Part shown: in pieces, positions 1 to 8,612 of the stretch
Position numbering within the stretch: the stretch's first letter is position 1
Layout: every line of letters begins with the position of its first letter
NCBI RefSeq assembly: GCF_023703325.1
Contig: NZ_JAMQGM010000002.1
Span: 62,001 to 126,000 of the forward strand
Length of the DNA: 64,000 nt
Reading direction: 5' to 3'
DNA from: Streptomyces meridianus
Lineage (GTDB): Bacteria; Actinomycetota; Actinomycetes; Streptomycetales; Streptomycetaceae
Notes under the pieces: model-generated
What the model was told of the DNA's origin: nothing
Databases searched by the model: none
Seen by the model: only the letters and a program-made list of their open reading frames with translations
Program-made: the position numbers and the translations under genes

Positions 1-1101
1 CAGGCGCATGGGCTTGTTGCTGTCGGTGGGGTAGACGTTGACCTCGTGCAGCGTCCGCTCGTTGCACATCTCCGGACGCAGGGCGTCGAGCTCCGCGTCC
101 AGCCGGTTGACCGTGGGAGCCGCCTGGGTGTTGACCTGCTCCGTGACCGTCTGCTGACGCGGGGCCTGCCGCCGCTCGCGGTCCTGCCGCGGAGCCTGGT
201 TCTGCTGCTGCGTGGCCTGCTGGTTCTGCGACTGCTGCTGCGGGGCCTGCTGCTGCGGCACCTGTCGCTGAAGCTGCTGGTTCTGCTGCGGGGCCTGGTT
301 CTGCTGCTGAGCCTGGGGCACCTGGTTCTGCGACTGCTGCTGCGGAACCTGGTTCTGCTGCGGGGCCTGGGGAGCCTGGACCTGCGACTGCTGCTGCGGA
401 ACCTGCTGGTTCTGCTGCGGGGCCTGGTTCTGCTGCGGAACCTGGTTCTGCTGCTGAGCCTGGGGCACCTGGTTCTGCGACTGCTGCTGCGGAGCCTGCT
501 GCTGAACCTGCTGGTTCTGCTGCTGAGCCTGGGGGGCCTGCTGCTGAGCCTGCGACTGCTGCTGCGGAGCCTGCTGCTGAAGCTGCGGCTGAGCCTGAGC
601 CTGCCGCTGGGCCTGCTGCTGCCGGACCTGCTGCGCCAGATCGGACATGCGGTAGTGCGGAGCCTGCTGAGCGTGCTGTTGCGTGGCGGGCTGCTGCACA
701 CCCAGGTCCTGTGTCCCCACGGACACCCCCTGCTGCTGCGACTGGTCCTGTCGCTGCGGAGCCTGCGCCTGCTGCTGACCCTGGTTCTGCTGCTGCGATG
801 CCTGCTGCTGGGACTGGTCCTGCTGCTGCGGAGCCTGGTAGCGCGCCCAACCGGAGGTCTGCTCCCGCATCGCGGACTGCCGCATCTGCTGCTCGGGACT
901 CTGCTGCCGGGCCTGCTGCTGCGGCGCCTGCTGCTGGGACTGCTGCTGCGGCGCCTGCTGCTGTGCACCCTGGTCCTGCTGCTGCGGAGCGGCCTGCTGA
1001 CCGCCGGCGGGGGGCGCGTCAGCGGCGGCACTGCCCGCACCGATGGTGGCCAGGCCACCGACCGCAGCGACGACGATCGCGACCTGCTGAAGCTTGCGCA
1101 T
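1..1101 (-). CDS. Glutamine-rich secreted protein, C-terminus beyond the window
   Basis: Open on the minus strand from ATG at 1101 to the left edge (367 codons, no stop). The first ~28 residues form a signal peptide: short basic start (MRKLQQ), a hydrophobic Val/Ala/Gly core and an Ala-rich cleavage zone ending near SAAADAP. Residues ~30 to ~330 are low complexity, dominated by QQQ, AP, SQ, NQ and VPQ blocks such as APQQQ and QNQVPQ; well over a third of residues are Gln. A non-repetitive tail follows, containing a single Cys (PEMCNER) and reaching the window end, so a folded C-terminal part may follow. An AAAGGGA ribosome site lies upstream. No family recognised. Inference: an exported extended or self-associating spacer protein, possibly wall-associated. 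The plus-strand reading is a Leu-rich shadow. Confidence 0.8.
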   Translation of the reverse strand, partial: MRKLQQVAIVVAAVGGLATIGAGSAAADAPPAGGQQAAPQQQDQGAQQQAPQQQSQQQAPQQQARQQSPEQQMRQSAMREQTSGWARYQAPQQQDQSQQQASQQQNQGQQQAQAPQRQDQSQQQGVSVGTQDLGVQQPATQQHAQQAPHYRMSDLAQQVRQQQAQRQAQAQPQLQQQAPQQQSQAQQQAPQAQQQNQQVQQQAPQQQSQNQVPQAQQQNQVPQQNQAPQQNQQVPQQQSQVQAPQAPQQNQVPQQQSQNQVPQAQQQNQAPQQNQQLQRQVPQQQAPQQQSQNQQATQQQNQAPRQDRERRQAPRQQTVTEQVNTQAAPTVNRLDAELDALRPEMCNERTLHEVNVYPTDSNKPMRL

Positions 1102-1414
1102 GTTTCCCTTTGCCCTTCGTACGTCTGCACCGCGCTTTGGTTACCCAGTGCAAGTGCGGGGAGACTAACAGTAGGCAAACGTGGGCATGCCTCCTCCCAG
1201 GGCCCCGTGTCAGGCGGTGCCGACGAGGGCGCCACTGCCCTCAGCAGGCCGTTTACCGGGTACTCCCGGGAGCGCTCCGGTCCGCTGCCACCCCTGCGGG
1301 GGCCGCTGGATGGCGCATCATCTCAAGCCGATCGTGCTGCCCTGGCGTCAAGGCATTGACGAGTGAGTCATGCTCGCGACAAGCCTGGTCTTCCGCGGAG
1401 AACGGGGAACGCGA
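1102..1414. other. Intergenic region upstream of the Gln-rich gene
   Basis: Holds no convincing gene. It carries the ribosome site and presumably the promoter of the minus-strand Gln-rich gene; the moderately AT-rich stretch at about 1165-1185 is the most promoter-like part, but no clear -35/-10 pair can be defended. The plus-strand frames crossing it lack a ribosome site and show no coherent protein. Confidence 0.4.
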
Positions 1415-1440
1415 GAGGCCGGCCCCGGCGGGCCGGCCTC
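1415..1440 (-). terminator. Hairpin terminator after def
   Basis: Perfect 11-bp inverted repeat (GAGGCCGGCCC / GGGCCGGCCTC) around the 4-nt loop CGGC, about 40 bp beyond the deformylase stop. There is no U-run, as is common in Streptomyces. It would also separate def from the Gln-rich gene. Confidence 0.7.
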
Positions 1441-1481
1441 GTCACCGGTCGTCGTTGCGGGGCGGATGCCCCGACGTCGCG

Positions 1482-2135
1482 CTAGTCGTTCGGAACCGTC
1501 TCGTAGCGCGGCGTGCCCTCGGCCATCTGCCGCAGGGCGTCCTTGCGGTCGCGCTTGGACAGCCGGTCGATGTACAGGTAGCCGTCGAGGTGGTCCGTCT
1601 CGTGCTGGAGGCAGCGCGCGAAGTAGCCGGTGCCCTCGACGGCGATCGGGTTGCCCTGGAGGTCCTGGCCACGGCAGATCGCATAGTCGGGCCGCGGCAG
1701 TGAGGCGTACGCGGTCGGAACCGACAGACAGCCCTCGTTGGAGTCGTCGAGCACCCGGCGCTCCGCCGGCAGTTCGTCGATCACCGGGTTGCAGATCGCC
1801 CCCACGTGCCGGACACCGTCGTCGTCCGGGCAGTCGTACACGAACACCCGGAGATCCACGCCGATCTGGTTGGCCGCCAGGCCGACGCCCTCGGCCGCCC
1901 GCTGGCTGGCGAACATGTCGTCGACCAGCCGCTCGAGCCCGTCACCGAACTCGGTCACGTCCTGACAGCGCTTGTGCAGCACCGGGTTGCCCACCACAGT
2001 GACCGGCCTAGCGGTGCCGCGCTCGCGGTGCGCCTTCTCACGGGCATCGGCGTCGACCGTGTCGTCCAGGAACTGCGGGCCGGGCCCGGTCTCCCCCTGC
2101 TGGTTCTCGTCCTCGAACACCGACTGCTGCGCCAT
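1482..2135 (-). CDS. def: Peptide deformylase
   Basis: 217 residues. Removes the N-formyl group from nascent proteins in the cytoplasm using a catalytic metal. All three family motifs are present: GVGLAANQ (83-90), EGCLSVP (134-140, metal ligand Cys136) and QHETDH (177-182; ligands His178 and His182, catalytic Glu179). The first ~40 residues are an acidic, Gln-rich extension absent from short deformylases but usual in actinomycete long forms. ATG start with AGGAAGG about 10 bp upstream. It lies ~60 bp after the TPR gene on the same strand, so it is probably cotranscribed, and it ends before a strong hairpin. Confidence 0.96.
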   Translation of the reverse strand: MAQQSVFEDENQQGETGPGPQFLDDTVDADAREKAHRERGTARPVTVVGNPVLHKRCQDVTEFGDGLERLVDDMFASQRAAEGVGLAANQIGVDLRVFVYDCPDDDGVRHVGAICNPVIDELPAERRVLDDSNEGCLSVPTAYASLPRPDYAICRGQDLQGNPIAVEGTGYFARCLQHETDHLDGYLYIDRLSKRDRKDALRQMAEGTPRYETVPND

Positions 2136-2195
2136 CTCCGCCGTACGCCTTCCTCAGTTCCCCGTCACGCGATCCCGTACAGACTACGGGGGCCC

Positions 2196-3176
2196 TCAGC
2201 AGACCTCTTCCAGATCCCGCCACTCACGGGTGTCCGGGCTGTCCGCGACCCAGCCGTCGAGCATCCCCCGGACCAGTGCGGAGGGGGCGGCTATCCCGCA
2301 CTCCCGCTCCGGTACCCACAGATCGCCTGCTGTCCGGTGGCCCAGCGGCCCGGGGTGGCCGGGTTCGCTGTGATCGTGCGGATCGAGGTGCTCGCCGTCC
2401 CCCTCGTCGCTCGGCATCCGGCTCTCGGAGCACATCCGGCACAGCAACCGCACCGACGAAGACCAGTCCTCCGCGGCGTACCCGGCGTCCGCCGCCAGTT
2501 GCTCCAGCGCGTCTCGGTCCGCCTCGGTCGCCGCCTCCAGCAGCACCACCCACGTGGGCACCGGCGACGGCGCCCACAGCTCGATCTCGTCGAAGACCGG
2601 GAACGACGGGCCGGAGGAGATGGTCCGCTCACCGTGCGGAACGCCGTCGTGCAGCACCACTTCGCCCCAGCGCCGTCCCGACGACGGCAGCGGAATGCTC
2701 AGCACCTCGATACGGGCCGGGTCCAGCCGCCGGCCCCAGACCACCTCGGCCTCGCCCTCCGGCGACAGCCGCACGGCCGCACTGCCGAGTTCCATGCCCA
2801 GTGGCTCGCCCGACGAGGTCTCCTCGCCGGGAACCTTCAGCCCGTACGCCTGCCACGCCCGGCGGGCCAGCGCCCAGTCCTGCAGCGCGGTGGCCGCGAT
2901 GCCCACATTCCACCAGTCCGGGGCACCCGTCTCCCGGTCGAGCAGGGCGACGGCGCGCAGGCCCGCGGAGCGCGCCTGCTCCCAGTCGTGCCGGAACTTG
3001 TGCAGCAGCGCGAGATTGAACCAGGACTCCGCAAGCCACGGCTCGAGATCCGCCGCGCGGGTCAGCAGAGCGCCCGCGTCCTCGTAACGGCCGTCACCGA
3101 TGAGCGTGAACGCGCGGTCCGTCGCCTGCCGCCACGAGGCGGAGGGCCGGTGCCGTACCTTTCCGAAGATTCTCAC
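2196..3176 (-). CDS. TPR-containing conserved protein
   Basis: 326 residues from a GTG start at 3176 (V-R-I-F-G-K-V), chosen because similarity to known actinomycete TPR proteins begins there and the upstream extension is Arg-rich noise; a GGCGGGAA site precedes it. Residues ~10-100 hold tandem tetratricopeptide-type helices (DRAFTLIGDGRYEDA, ESWFNLALLHKFRHDWEQA). The C-terminal half has a mixed alpha/beta pattern with CRMCSES near residue 260 and a His/Asp-rich stretch (HLDPHDHSEPGH). Function unknown; the family is widespread in Streptomyces and usually sits beside def. Probably a cytoplasmic protein-interaction scaffold. Confidence 0.85.
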   Translation of the reverse strand: MRIFGKVRHRPSASWRQATDRAFTLIGDGRYEDAGALLTRAADLEPWLAESWFNLALLHKFRHDWEQARSAGLRAVALLDRETGAPDWWNVGIAATALQDWALARRAWQAYGLKVPGEETSSGEPLGMELGSAAVRLSPEGEAEVVWGRRLDPARIEVLSIPLPSSGRRWGEVVLHDGVPHGERTISSGPSFPVFDEIELWAPSPVPTWVVLLEAATEADRDALEQLAADAGYAAEDWSSSVRLLCRMCSESRMPSDEGDGEHLDPHDHSEPGHPGPLGHRTAGDLWVPERECGIAAPSALVRGMLDGWVADSPDTREWRDLEEVC

Positions 3177-3444
3177 GATTCCCGCCTGCCGGTTGCCCCT
3201 TGTTGCCAGTGCCGCGCCGCCGGCCTCGTGTCGCCGGCTGTGCCGCCCCTCCCGCACTGCGTCCCCGCCGTCCTGTCGACTGCGGCGGCGCTCCCCGGTG
3301 CCCAACCTGCCACAGATCGGCCACCGTCTCAGCCCGGCCCCTTTCCTGTTCCGGAGGCGACGTCCACACCTGGCTCCTTGCCGCCCCGACGCCCGCCGAA
3401 CCATCTGTTTCGCATCCAACCATGCCCATCCGGGGGGCCGCTCA

Positions 3445-4827
3445 TTACTCATGGGTTCGCAGCAGGTCCCCGCCCCGGGCCACCACCTGCGCCAGCGCCT
3501 CGACCACCCGGGGTTCGTAGTCCCGGGCCGTGGACAGCCTGAGGTGCTCGAGAACACTCAGCGGTCCCTCCGGCCGTCGCTCCCGCCCGGTCAGGTCCTC
3601 GTAGGCGTTCACCGCACGGATGATGCGGGCCGCAGGCGGCTGCTCACGGTAGGGGTCCGCCTGCCGCTCCACGACGACGGCCACTTCCGCGGGGACTCCC
3701 GTTTGCCGGACGACGGCACTCCCCAGCAGCGCGATTCGGCGCTGCTCCTCCTGCGGCAGCGACTCCGTCGCACCGTCGGGAACCGGGTCGACGAGGGAGA
3801 GCTGGCCGATGTCGTGCATCAGGGCCGCGTACTCGAGCACGGTCAGCTCCGACTCGGACAGTCCGAGTTCCCGGCCCACCGCCCTGCTGAGCGCCGCGAC
3901 CCGGCGGGCGTGCCCGGTCGGGGTGTAGCCCGCGATCTCCGTGGCCCTGGCGAGCGAGGCGATGGTCTGCCGGTAGGTGGCACGGATGGAGGCGTAGCGG
4001 CGGAACGAGTACTGGGTCAGCAGCAGGGGCACGCAGAACACGGGCAGCGCCCACAGACCGACGGCCGCGACGGCGAGCGCGATCACCGCTCCGGTCGCGC
4101 AGACCGCCGAACCGATGCCGAGCAGGCCCCGCAGATGGTCGCGCAGCAGCGGCCCGTACGGCCAGCCGGTACGAGCGCGGGCCAGTGTGGCGCACAGCAC
4201 CGCGTCGGACACGACCGACAGGGCGAGCAGCAGCAGGACGCAGGCCGGATAGTACGGCCCGCCGTCCGCCCAGGTCCCGAACCACCCCGAGTTGTACAGC
4301 GGTTGGAAGCAGACCGCGGCGAACGCCGTGGTGATCACGCGCCGGGCCAGCCGGTCGAGGCCCGGACTGCGCCCCGCAGCGACGTGGGGGGTGATTCCGA
4401 CGAGCACCGCCGCGGCAACGACGGTCACGATCTGCGCCACACCGTGCGTGGTCGGATGGCCGTCGTTGTGGCCGAGCAGGGCGTAGGCGAACGCCCCGGC
4501 CGCTCCCAAGGGGGCCACCTCCCGGTCGTCCGACCGGGAGGAGCCCATGGCCCCCGGCCCCCAACGGGTGAGTTCCCCCACGGCCACCAGCAGCCCGAAC
4601 GCCAGTGCCGCGGCCTGCTCGTGCAGGCCGTGCCAGAGCGTCCAGGCGAAGGCGGCGACGGCCAGGACGCCCGCCGCGGCGTGCACCACGCGGACGGTGC
4701 GAGGAGTTCTCCGCGAGCCGGGGCGCAGTCCTGTGCGGGACCCGGCCGGCCCGGCGTCGGCTGCCGTCGCCGCCCGCTGCCCCGGCACGGCCGGTTCCGG
4801 CCCGGAGCGTCCGTCGCGGGCCGTCAC
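3445..4827 (-). CDS. Membrane HD-domain phosphohydrolase-like protein
   Basis: 460 residues. An Arg/Pro-rich N-terminus is followed by about eight hydrophobic helices (residues ~45-270) and a cytoplasmic HD domain (~285-455). The HD pair lies in EYAALMHDIGQLS, and the preceding helix carries GHARRVAALS. The diagnostic HHERxDGxGYP segment of active HD-GYP enzymes is absent here (VVVERQADPYREQPP instead), so c-di-GMP hydrolysis is doubtful; it may be a degenerate partner of the next gene. The GTG start at 4827 overlaps the stop of the upstream HD-GYP gene by 4 bp (GTGA), implying translational coupling. No sensory or GGDEF domain is seen. Confidence 0.85.
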   Translation of the reverse strand: MTARDGRSGPEPAVPGQRAATAADAGPAGSRTGLRPGSRRTPRTVRVVHAAAGVLAVAAFAWTLWHGLHEQAAALAFGLLVAVGELTRWGPGAMGSSRSDDREVAPLGAAGAFAYALLGHNDGHPTTHGVAQIVTVVAAAVLVGITPHVAAGRSPGLDRLARRVITTAFAAVCFQPLYNSGWFGTWADGGPYYPACVLLLLALSVVSDAVLCATLARARTGWPYGPLLRDHLRGLLGIGSAVCATGAVIALAVAAVGLWALPVFCVPLLLTQYSFRRYASIRATYRQTIASLARATEIAGYTPTGHARRVAALSRAVGRELGLSESELTVLEYAALMHDIGQLSLVDPVPDGATESLPQEEQRRIALLGSAVVRQTGVPAEVAVVVERQADPYREQPPAARIIRAVNAYEDLTGRERRPEGPLSVLEHLRLSTARDYEPRVVEALAQVVARGGDLLRTHE

Positions 4828-6251
4828 GCGGAGCCGCCCTGCCGCCGCCGCACGCTGTGCAGCGGCCGCGCCGGTCGGTGTCCGGCATCGCGTTCAGATA
4901 ACGGCCCCGGATCGCCCGACGACCTCGGTGGCGGTACGTTTCCGCGCAGGCCGGACGCGTCATGGGTGTCCGCGGTGACAGCCGGGTGCCAGCCGTGCCG
5001 GTCGAGGGCCCGGGCGAGAGCACCGACCATCCGGGCGTCGAACTGCGACCCGGCACAGCGCTTCAGCTCGTCGACTGCCGCCCGCACCGGGCGGGCACGC
5101 CGGTACGAGCGGGTGGACGTCATGGCGTCGAAGGCATCGGCGACGGCCACCACCCGGGCGAACTCGGGAATCTGCGAACCGGCGAGCCCGTACGGGTAGC
5201 CGCGGCCGTCCAGACGTTCGTGGTGGTGCAGGATCGCGGCGCGGGCCTCCCGCAGGAACCCGATGCCGCGCACCATCTCGTGCCCGTACTCGGGATGCAG
5301 CTCGATGACGCGGCGTTCCTCGGGCGTCAGTGGTCCCTCCTTGCGCAGCAGCCGGGTGGGCACGCCGAGCTTGCCGACGTCGTGCAGGATGCCGGCGAAG
5401 CGCAGAACCTCCAGCCGGTCGTCCGCCATCCCCAGTTCACGTGCGATGAGCACAGAGGCCCGGCCCACGCGTTCACTGTGCCCCCGGGTGTAGCGGTCCT
5501 TGATGTCCACCGCCTGGACGAGCGCGCGGATGGTTGCCTGGTGCGCCGCACGTTCCCGGTGGTACTGGGCGAAGACCCAGCACGAGATGTACATGGGCAG
5601 CAGCACCAGCAGCGACGTGACCGGCCCGTAGGGGCTGCGCCACAGCACCGCCATCATCAGCCCGACCAGGCCGTGCACCAGGTACGGGGGGAGCTCCCCG
5701 GGTTGCAGGCCGTGCCAGGCCACGCGGGCCGGACAGCGCTCGGCGGTGACGAGCACCCCGCCGTCGAGCGCCGCGAGCACCGCGCTGAAGGCGATCGCCG
5801 CGCACCCCGCGGGCACCAGGGCGAACGGGAAATCGGCGGCCGCCACGGCGTGCGGGCCGCTGAGGCCGGGCAGCTCGCGGAACACCCACCCGGCTGCGCA
5901 GGTGGAGACTGCGAACGCCGCCGCGCGCCAGACCCGGCGCAGCCCGGCCGGCGGCTGGTCGACCCGCCCGGCGAGAGCGCCGGGGATCGCCACCAGCGCC
6001 GCAGCGGCCGGCGGCAGCAGGAAGGCGGCCGCGAGGAGCACCGGGACGAAGGCCCCCATGCCCGTGGGTGCACGGTCGCCCAGGAAGGAGCAGCGGGTCA
6101 GCTGCTCGCAGACCGCGTAGAGCGCGGCGAGCAGGAGCACAGCGCTCCAGGACGTGCCCGCTCCGCTCCGGAACGCGGGGGCCGCACAGGCGCCGGCGGC
6201 GAGGACGGCGCACAGGATGTACACGCGTGCGGCCGGCGGGACAGCTCGCAT
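4824..6251 (-). CDS. Membrane HD-GYP domain protein
   Basis: 475 residues. Hydrophobic helices occupy residues ~10-230, followed by a complete HD-GYP domain (~240-420): GHSERVGR (257-264), metal ligands His290-Asp291 in LHDVGKLG, and HHHERLDGRGYP (342-353). Family members hydrolyse cyclic di-GMP or related nucleotides, so this is the plausible active enzyme of the pair; the substrate cannot be told from sequence. The start is ATG with a strong GGGGAGGGA site. The last ~55 residues are Pro/Arg/Gly-rich and probably disordered. The next gene starts inside its stop codon, so the two membrane proteins are made together and may form a heteromer. Confidence 0.92.
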   Translation of the reverse strand: MRAVPPAARVYILCAVLAAGACAAPAFRSGAGTSWSAVLLLAALYAVCEQLTRCSFLGDRAPTGMGAFVPVLLAAAFLLPPAAAALVAIPGALAGRVDQPPAGLRRVWRAAAFAVSTCAAGWVFRELPGLSGPHAVAAADFPFALVPAGCAAIAFSAVLAALDGGVLVTAERCPARVAWHGLQPGELPPYLVHGLVGLMMAVLWRSPYGPVTSLLVLLPMYISCWVFAQYHRERAAHQATIRALVQAVDIKDRYTRGHSERVGRASVLIARELGMADDRLEVLRFAGILHDVGKLGVPTRLLRKEGPLTPEERRVIELHPEYGHEMVRGIGFLREARAAILHHHERLDGRGYPYGLAGSQIPEFARVVAVADAFDAMTSTRSYRRARPVRAAVDELKRCAGSQFDARMVGALARALDRHGWHPAVTADTHDASGLRGNVPPPRSSGDPGPLSERDAGHRPARPLHSVRRRQGGSA

Positions 6252-6595
6252 GGCGCTCCCTCCCCGAGATCCCGCATGTCAGGATCGGGAGAATAAGCCC
6301 GCGCGGCAGTCCTGAGGGGCACAACGGGACATGAGACCGTGGCGGACCGGGAGCCATTAGCACTTTCGGGTGATGGCGCGTCCACAGATCGGCGTGCCCG
6401 CCCCGGGGGATGTGTCCCGGCCGTTCCGCCATTCGGCGTAGCCGGAGTGCACCGGGTCCGGAACGGGGTCACCGGGCGCGGGTTCCGGCCGCGTGCACGG
6501 GCACCGGGCCCGCATCGCATCCTCGGCTCGACGCCCCGGGCCCGGACCGTGCCGGGGCGCAGCCACGGCCGGCTGGGCGCCGGCGCCACCGGGGT
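6252..6595. other. Intergenic region between rsrA and the HD-GYP gene
   Basis: About 340 bp without a credible gene; short frames here lack ribosome sites and family features. It contains the ribosome site of the HD-GYP gene (6252-6265), an AT-richer segment near 6290-6300 that may hold its promoter, and several GC-rich partial inverted repeats near the rsrA end that could terminate sigR-rsrA. No single perfect hairpin is evident. Confidence 0.4.
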
Positions 6596-6955
6596 TCAGG
6601 CCCCGGTGTCCTCCCGGGACTCGCCGGTGGTGCGACCGGCGGCCTCGGCCACGTCGTCGGCGACCGCCTGCTCCATGACGCTCAGCTCCGGCACGGCCTC
6701 CCCGGCCCTGACCAGTTCGATCCGGCCCATGACCTTCGACCGGAGGTCGGTCGGAACGTCGTCATGGCCGCAGCAGCGCTTGACGAGCTTCTTCACGGCC
6801 TGTTCCAGCCCGTATTTCTCCAAGCAGGGCGAGCACTCGTCGAAGTGCACCTCGAACTTGGCGAAATCGCCGTCCGGCATCTCCCGGTCGAGGAACTCGT
6901 AGAGGTGGTCCAGGACTTCGGAGCAGTCCGTCTCATGCGGCTTGCCGCAGCTCAT
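6596..6955 (-). CDS. rsrA: Zinc-binding redox-sensitive anti-sigma factor RsrA
   Basis: 119 residues. Holds SigR inactive in reducing cytoplasm and releases it when thiols oxidise. The zinc/thiol residues fall at Cys3, Cys11, His37, Cys41, Cys44, Cys61 and Cys62, the same numbering as S. coelicolor RsrA, including the H-x3-C-x2-C signature of ZAS proteins; disulfide formation among them ejects zinc and breaks the SigR complex (established for the family). The C-terminal ~25 residues are an acidic tail. Its ATG overlaps the sigR stop by 4 bp (ATGA), so sigma and anti-sigma are translationally coupled at near-equal stoichiometry. Confidence 0.97.
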   Translation of the reverse strand: MSCGKPHETDCSEVLDHLYEFLDREMPDGDFAKFEVHFDECSPCLEKYGLEQAVKKLVKRCCGHDDVPTDLRSKVMGRIELVRAGEAVPELSVMEQAVADDVAEAAGRTTGESREDTGA

Positions 6956-7623
6956 GAGCCCGTACCCTTCCGGTCGTGCGACTCGCCCGACGCGGCGCCC
7001 GCGGGGGCCAGACCGCGCTCACGGGCGTAGTCCTCCAGCAGTTCGCGCAGTTGGCGACGGCCACGGTGCAGCCGCGACATCACCGTGCCGATGGGTGTGG
7101 CCATGATGTCGGCGATCTCCTTGTACGCAAACCCCTCGACGTCCGCGAGGTACACCGCGATGCGGAACTCCTCGGGGATCGCCTGCAGCGCTTCCTTCAC
7201 GTCGGAGTCGGGCAGGCGGTCCAGCGCCTGCGACTCGGCGGACCGCAGCCCCGTCGACATGTGGGACTCCGCGCGGGCGAGCTGCCAGTCCTCGATCTCC
7301 TCGGCGGCGCTGCGCTGCGGCTCACGCTGCTTCTTGCGGTACGAGTTGATGAAGGTGTTGGTGAGGATGCGGTACAGCCAGGCCTTGAGGTTGGTGCCCT
7401 CACGGAACTGGTGGAACGAGCCGTAAGCCTTGGCGTACGTCTCCTGCACCAGGTCCTCGGCGTCCGCGGGATTGCGCGTCATCCGCAGAGCAGCGGAGTA
7501 CATCTGGTCGAGGAACACCAACGCGTCCCGCTCGAAACGGGCGTTGCGTTCGGCAGTGGTCTCGGTTTCCTCCTCCGCCCGACCGTCGTCGGCCCCCGCG
7601 TCGGTCCCAGTGACCGGACCCAC
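6952..7623 (-). CDS. sigR: ECF sigma factor SigR, short stable form
   Basis: 223 residues from GTG at 7623. Directs RNA polymerase to GGAAT-N18/19-GTT promoters during thiol-oxidative stress. Region 2 includes [20 protein letters not shown] and [11 protein letters not shown]; region 4 includes [17 protein letters not shown] and [15 protein letters not shown]. The GTG is exactly 55 codons below an upstream ATG at 7788, matching the 55-residue extension published for the unstable SigR' isoform of S. coelicolor. A GGAGGAG run sits directly against this GTG, so initiation efficiency is uncertain. Followed by rsrA with an ATGA overlap. The frame stays open far upstream (to ~11490) only because of GC bias; that is not coding. 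Confidence 0.95.
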   Translation of the reverse strand: MGPVTGTDAGADDGRAEEETETTAERNARFERDALVFLDQMYSAALRMTRNPADAEDLVQETYAKAYGSFHQFREGTNLKAWLYRILTNTFINSYRKKQREPQRSAAEEIEDWQLARAESHMSTGLRSAESQALDRLPDSDVKEALQAIPEEFRIAVYLADVEGFAYKEIADIMATPIGTVMSRLHRGRRQLRELLEDYARERGLAPAGAASGESHDRKGTGS

Positions 7624-7788
7624 CTCCTCCAGTGCTGCGGCGGGGCCGGATGCGGACCCGCTCGAATCGGAGGATAGACGACGATCCGGTGCCACCGCCG
7701 CTCCGAGGCGGGCAGGCTGCGCCACCGTCACCCGGGGCCAGCCCTGCTCAGCAGCCTGGGGGCGGGGCGGGCATTGGATCGAACCCAT
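7624..7788 (-). other. sigR: N-terminal extension giving the SigR' isoform
   Basis: In-frame coding extension of 55 codons from ATG at 7788 (M-G-S-I-Q-C) to the short SigR start, with AAGGAGAAGGAG upstream. Established in S. coelicolor: the SigR-dependent transcript yields the long SigR', which is unstable and subject to ClpP-type proteolysis, limiting the response. Here the extension is Ala/Pro/Arg/Ser-rich with a single Cys and no fold. Transcripts from the promoter at 7850-7875 would include it. Confidence 0.82.
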
Positions 7789-7849
7789 CGGCGGACTCCT
7801 TCTCCTTGCGCCGTCACCGTGCGTCGTGTCCGTCGAGGACACCTGGCAC

Positions 7850-7875
7850 AACACACCTCCGGGGCTGCGCATTCC
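7850..7875 (-). promoter_or_regulatory. SigR-dependent promoter of sigR-rsrA
   Basis: On the minus strand GGAAT (7871-7875), 18-bp spacer, GTT (7850-7852): an exact SigR consensus. It lies just after the stop of the upstream hydrolase and ~55 bp before the SigR' start. It corresponds to the autoregulatory p2 promoter described for sigR. Confidence 0.9.
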
Positions 7876-7901
7876 CGGCCGGGTGGCGGGCAACCGGAGG
7901 C

Positions 7902-8534
7902 TCAGCCGGTCGTCCGGTCCAGCCACCCGGACACGGCATCGGTGATCAGGTCGAGCGTCTGCTGCGGCTCCGCGCCGGACTTCCGGGGAACGGCGAAACC
8001 GTGGTCCGCGTACGGGATCTCGACGACCTCCCGGGAGTGCGGGAACTCCTCCGGCCTGCCGAAGGGGTCGCGCCCGCCCTGGACGACGAGCACCGGGACG
8101 TCCGGCGCCAGCAGTTCGTCCGCCCGCGACTTCTCCGGCCGGCCCGGTGGGTGCAGTGGGAAGGAGAGCGCCAGGACGGCGTGGGCGCCGAGGCCGTCCG
8201 CCGTGCGGCACGCGACCCGGGCTCCGGCGCTCCGGCCGCCGGCGACCACGGGCAGCCCGGCATCCGCGAGCGCCGGCCACAGCTGCGTCCATGCGGCGTC
8301 GAGGGTCTTCGGCGCCGGTGCCACCTTCCTGCCCGCGACCCGCCAGGGCTGTTCGACCAGCGCCACCGTGACGCCCCGGCCGGGCAGAGTGCGGGCGAGC
8401 GCCTGCAGGTCCCGCGCCTCGATCCCGCCACCGGCGCCGTGGCCGAGGGCCAGCACGGTGTGCGGGCGCACCGCCCGGAACCAGCAGATGCGAGCGTCGC
8501 CCGGCGCTGTGGGAATCGTCACGGTCTCGGTCAC
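7902..8534 (-). CDS. Alpha/beta hydrolase, dienelactone-hydrolase-like
   Basis: 210 residues. A single compact alpha/beta-hydrolase domain: oxyanion segment LGHGAGGG (~residue 33), nucleophile elbow GGRSAGAR (~100), acid in [10 protein letters not shown] (~155) and catalytic His in YADHGFAVP (~180). Such short KANL3/Tex30-like hydrolases are cytoplasmic with unknown substrates. A GTG at 8534 is preferred because AGGA sits 8 bp upstream; a GTG two codons earlier (8540) is possible. The sigR promoter begins directly after its stop. Confidence 0.85.
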   Translation of the reverse strand: MTETVTIPTAPGDARICWFRAVRPHTVLALGHGAGGGIEARDLQALARTLPGRGVTVALVEQPWRVAGRKVAPAPKTLDAAWTQLWPALADAGLPVVAGGRSAGARVACRTADGLGAHAVLALSFPLHPPGRPEKSRADELLAPDVPVLVVQGGRDPFGRPEEFPHSREVVEIPYADHGFAVPRKSGAEPQQTLDLITDAVSGWLDRTTG

Positions 8535-8612
8535 GTCCACATCCTGCCAGGACGTGCTGCGGAGCGATCCCGGCGCGCCCGGAGGGGCCGCGCGGCGGCC
8601 GGCGAGCCGAGA

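Noticed and set aside
150..1000. Repeat array that could be mistaken for CRISPR or a satellite
   Set aside because: Units are irregular trinucleotide-based and translate in one frame as Gln/Ala/Pro; no spacers or cas genes.
46..1359. Leu-rich plus-strand frame at the left edge
   Set aside because: It is the complement of the CAG/CCG-type repeats encoding the Gln-rich protein; no signal peptide or ribosome site.
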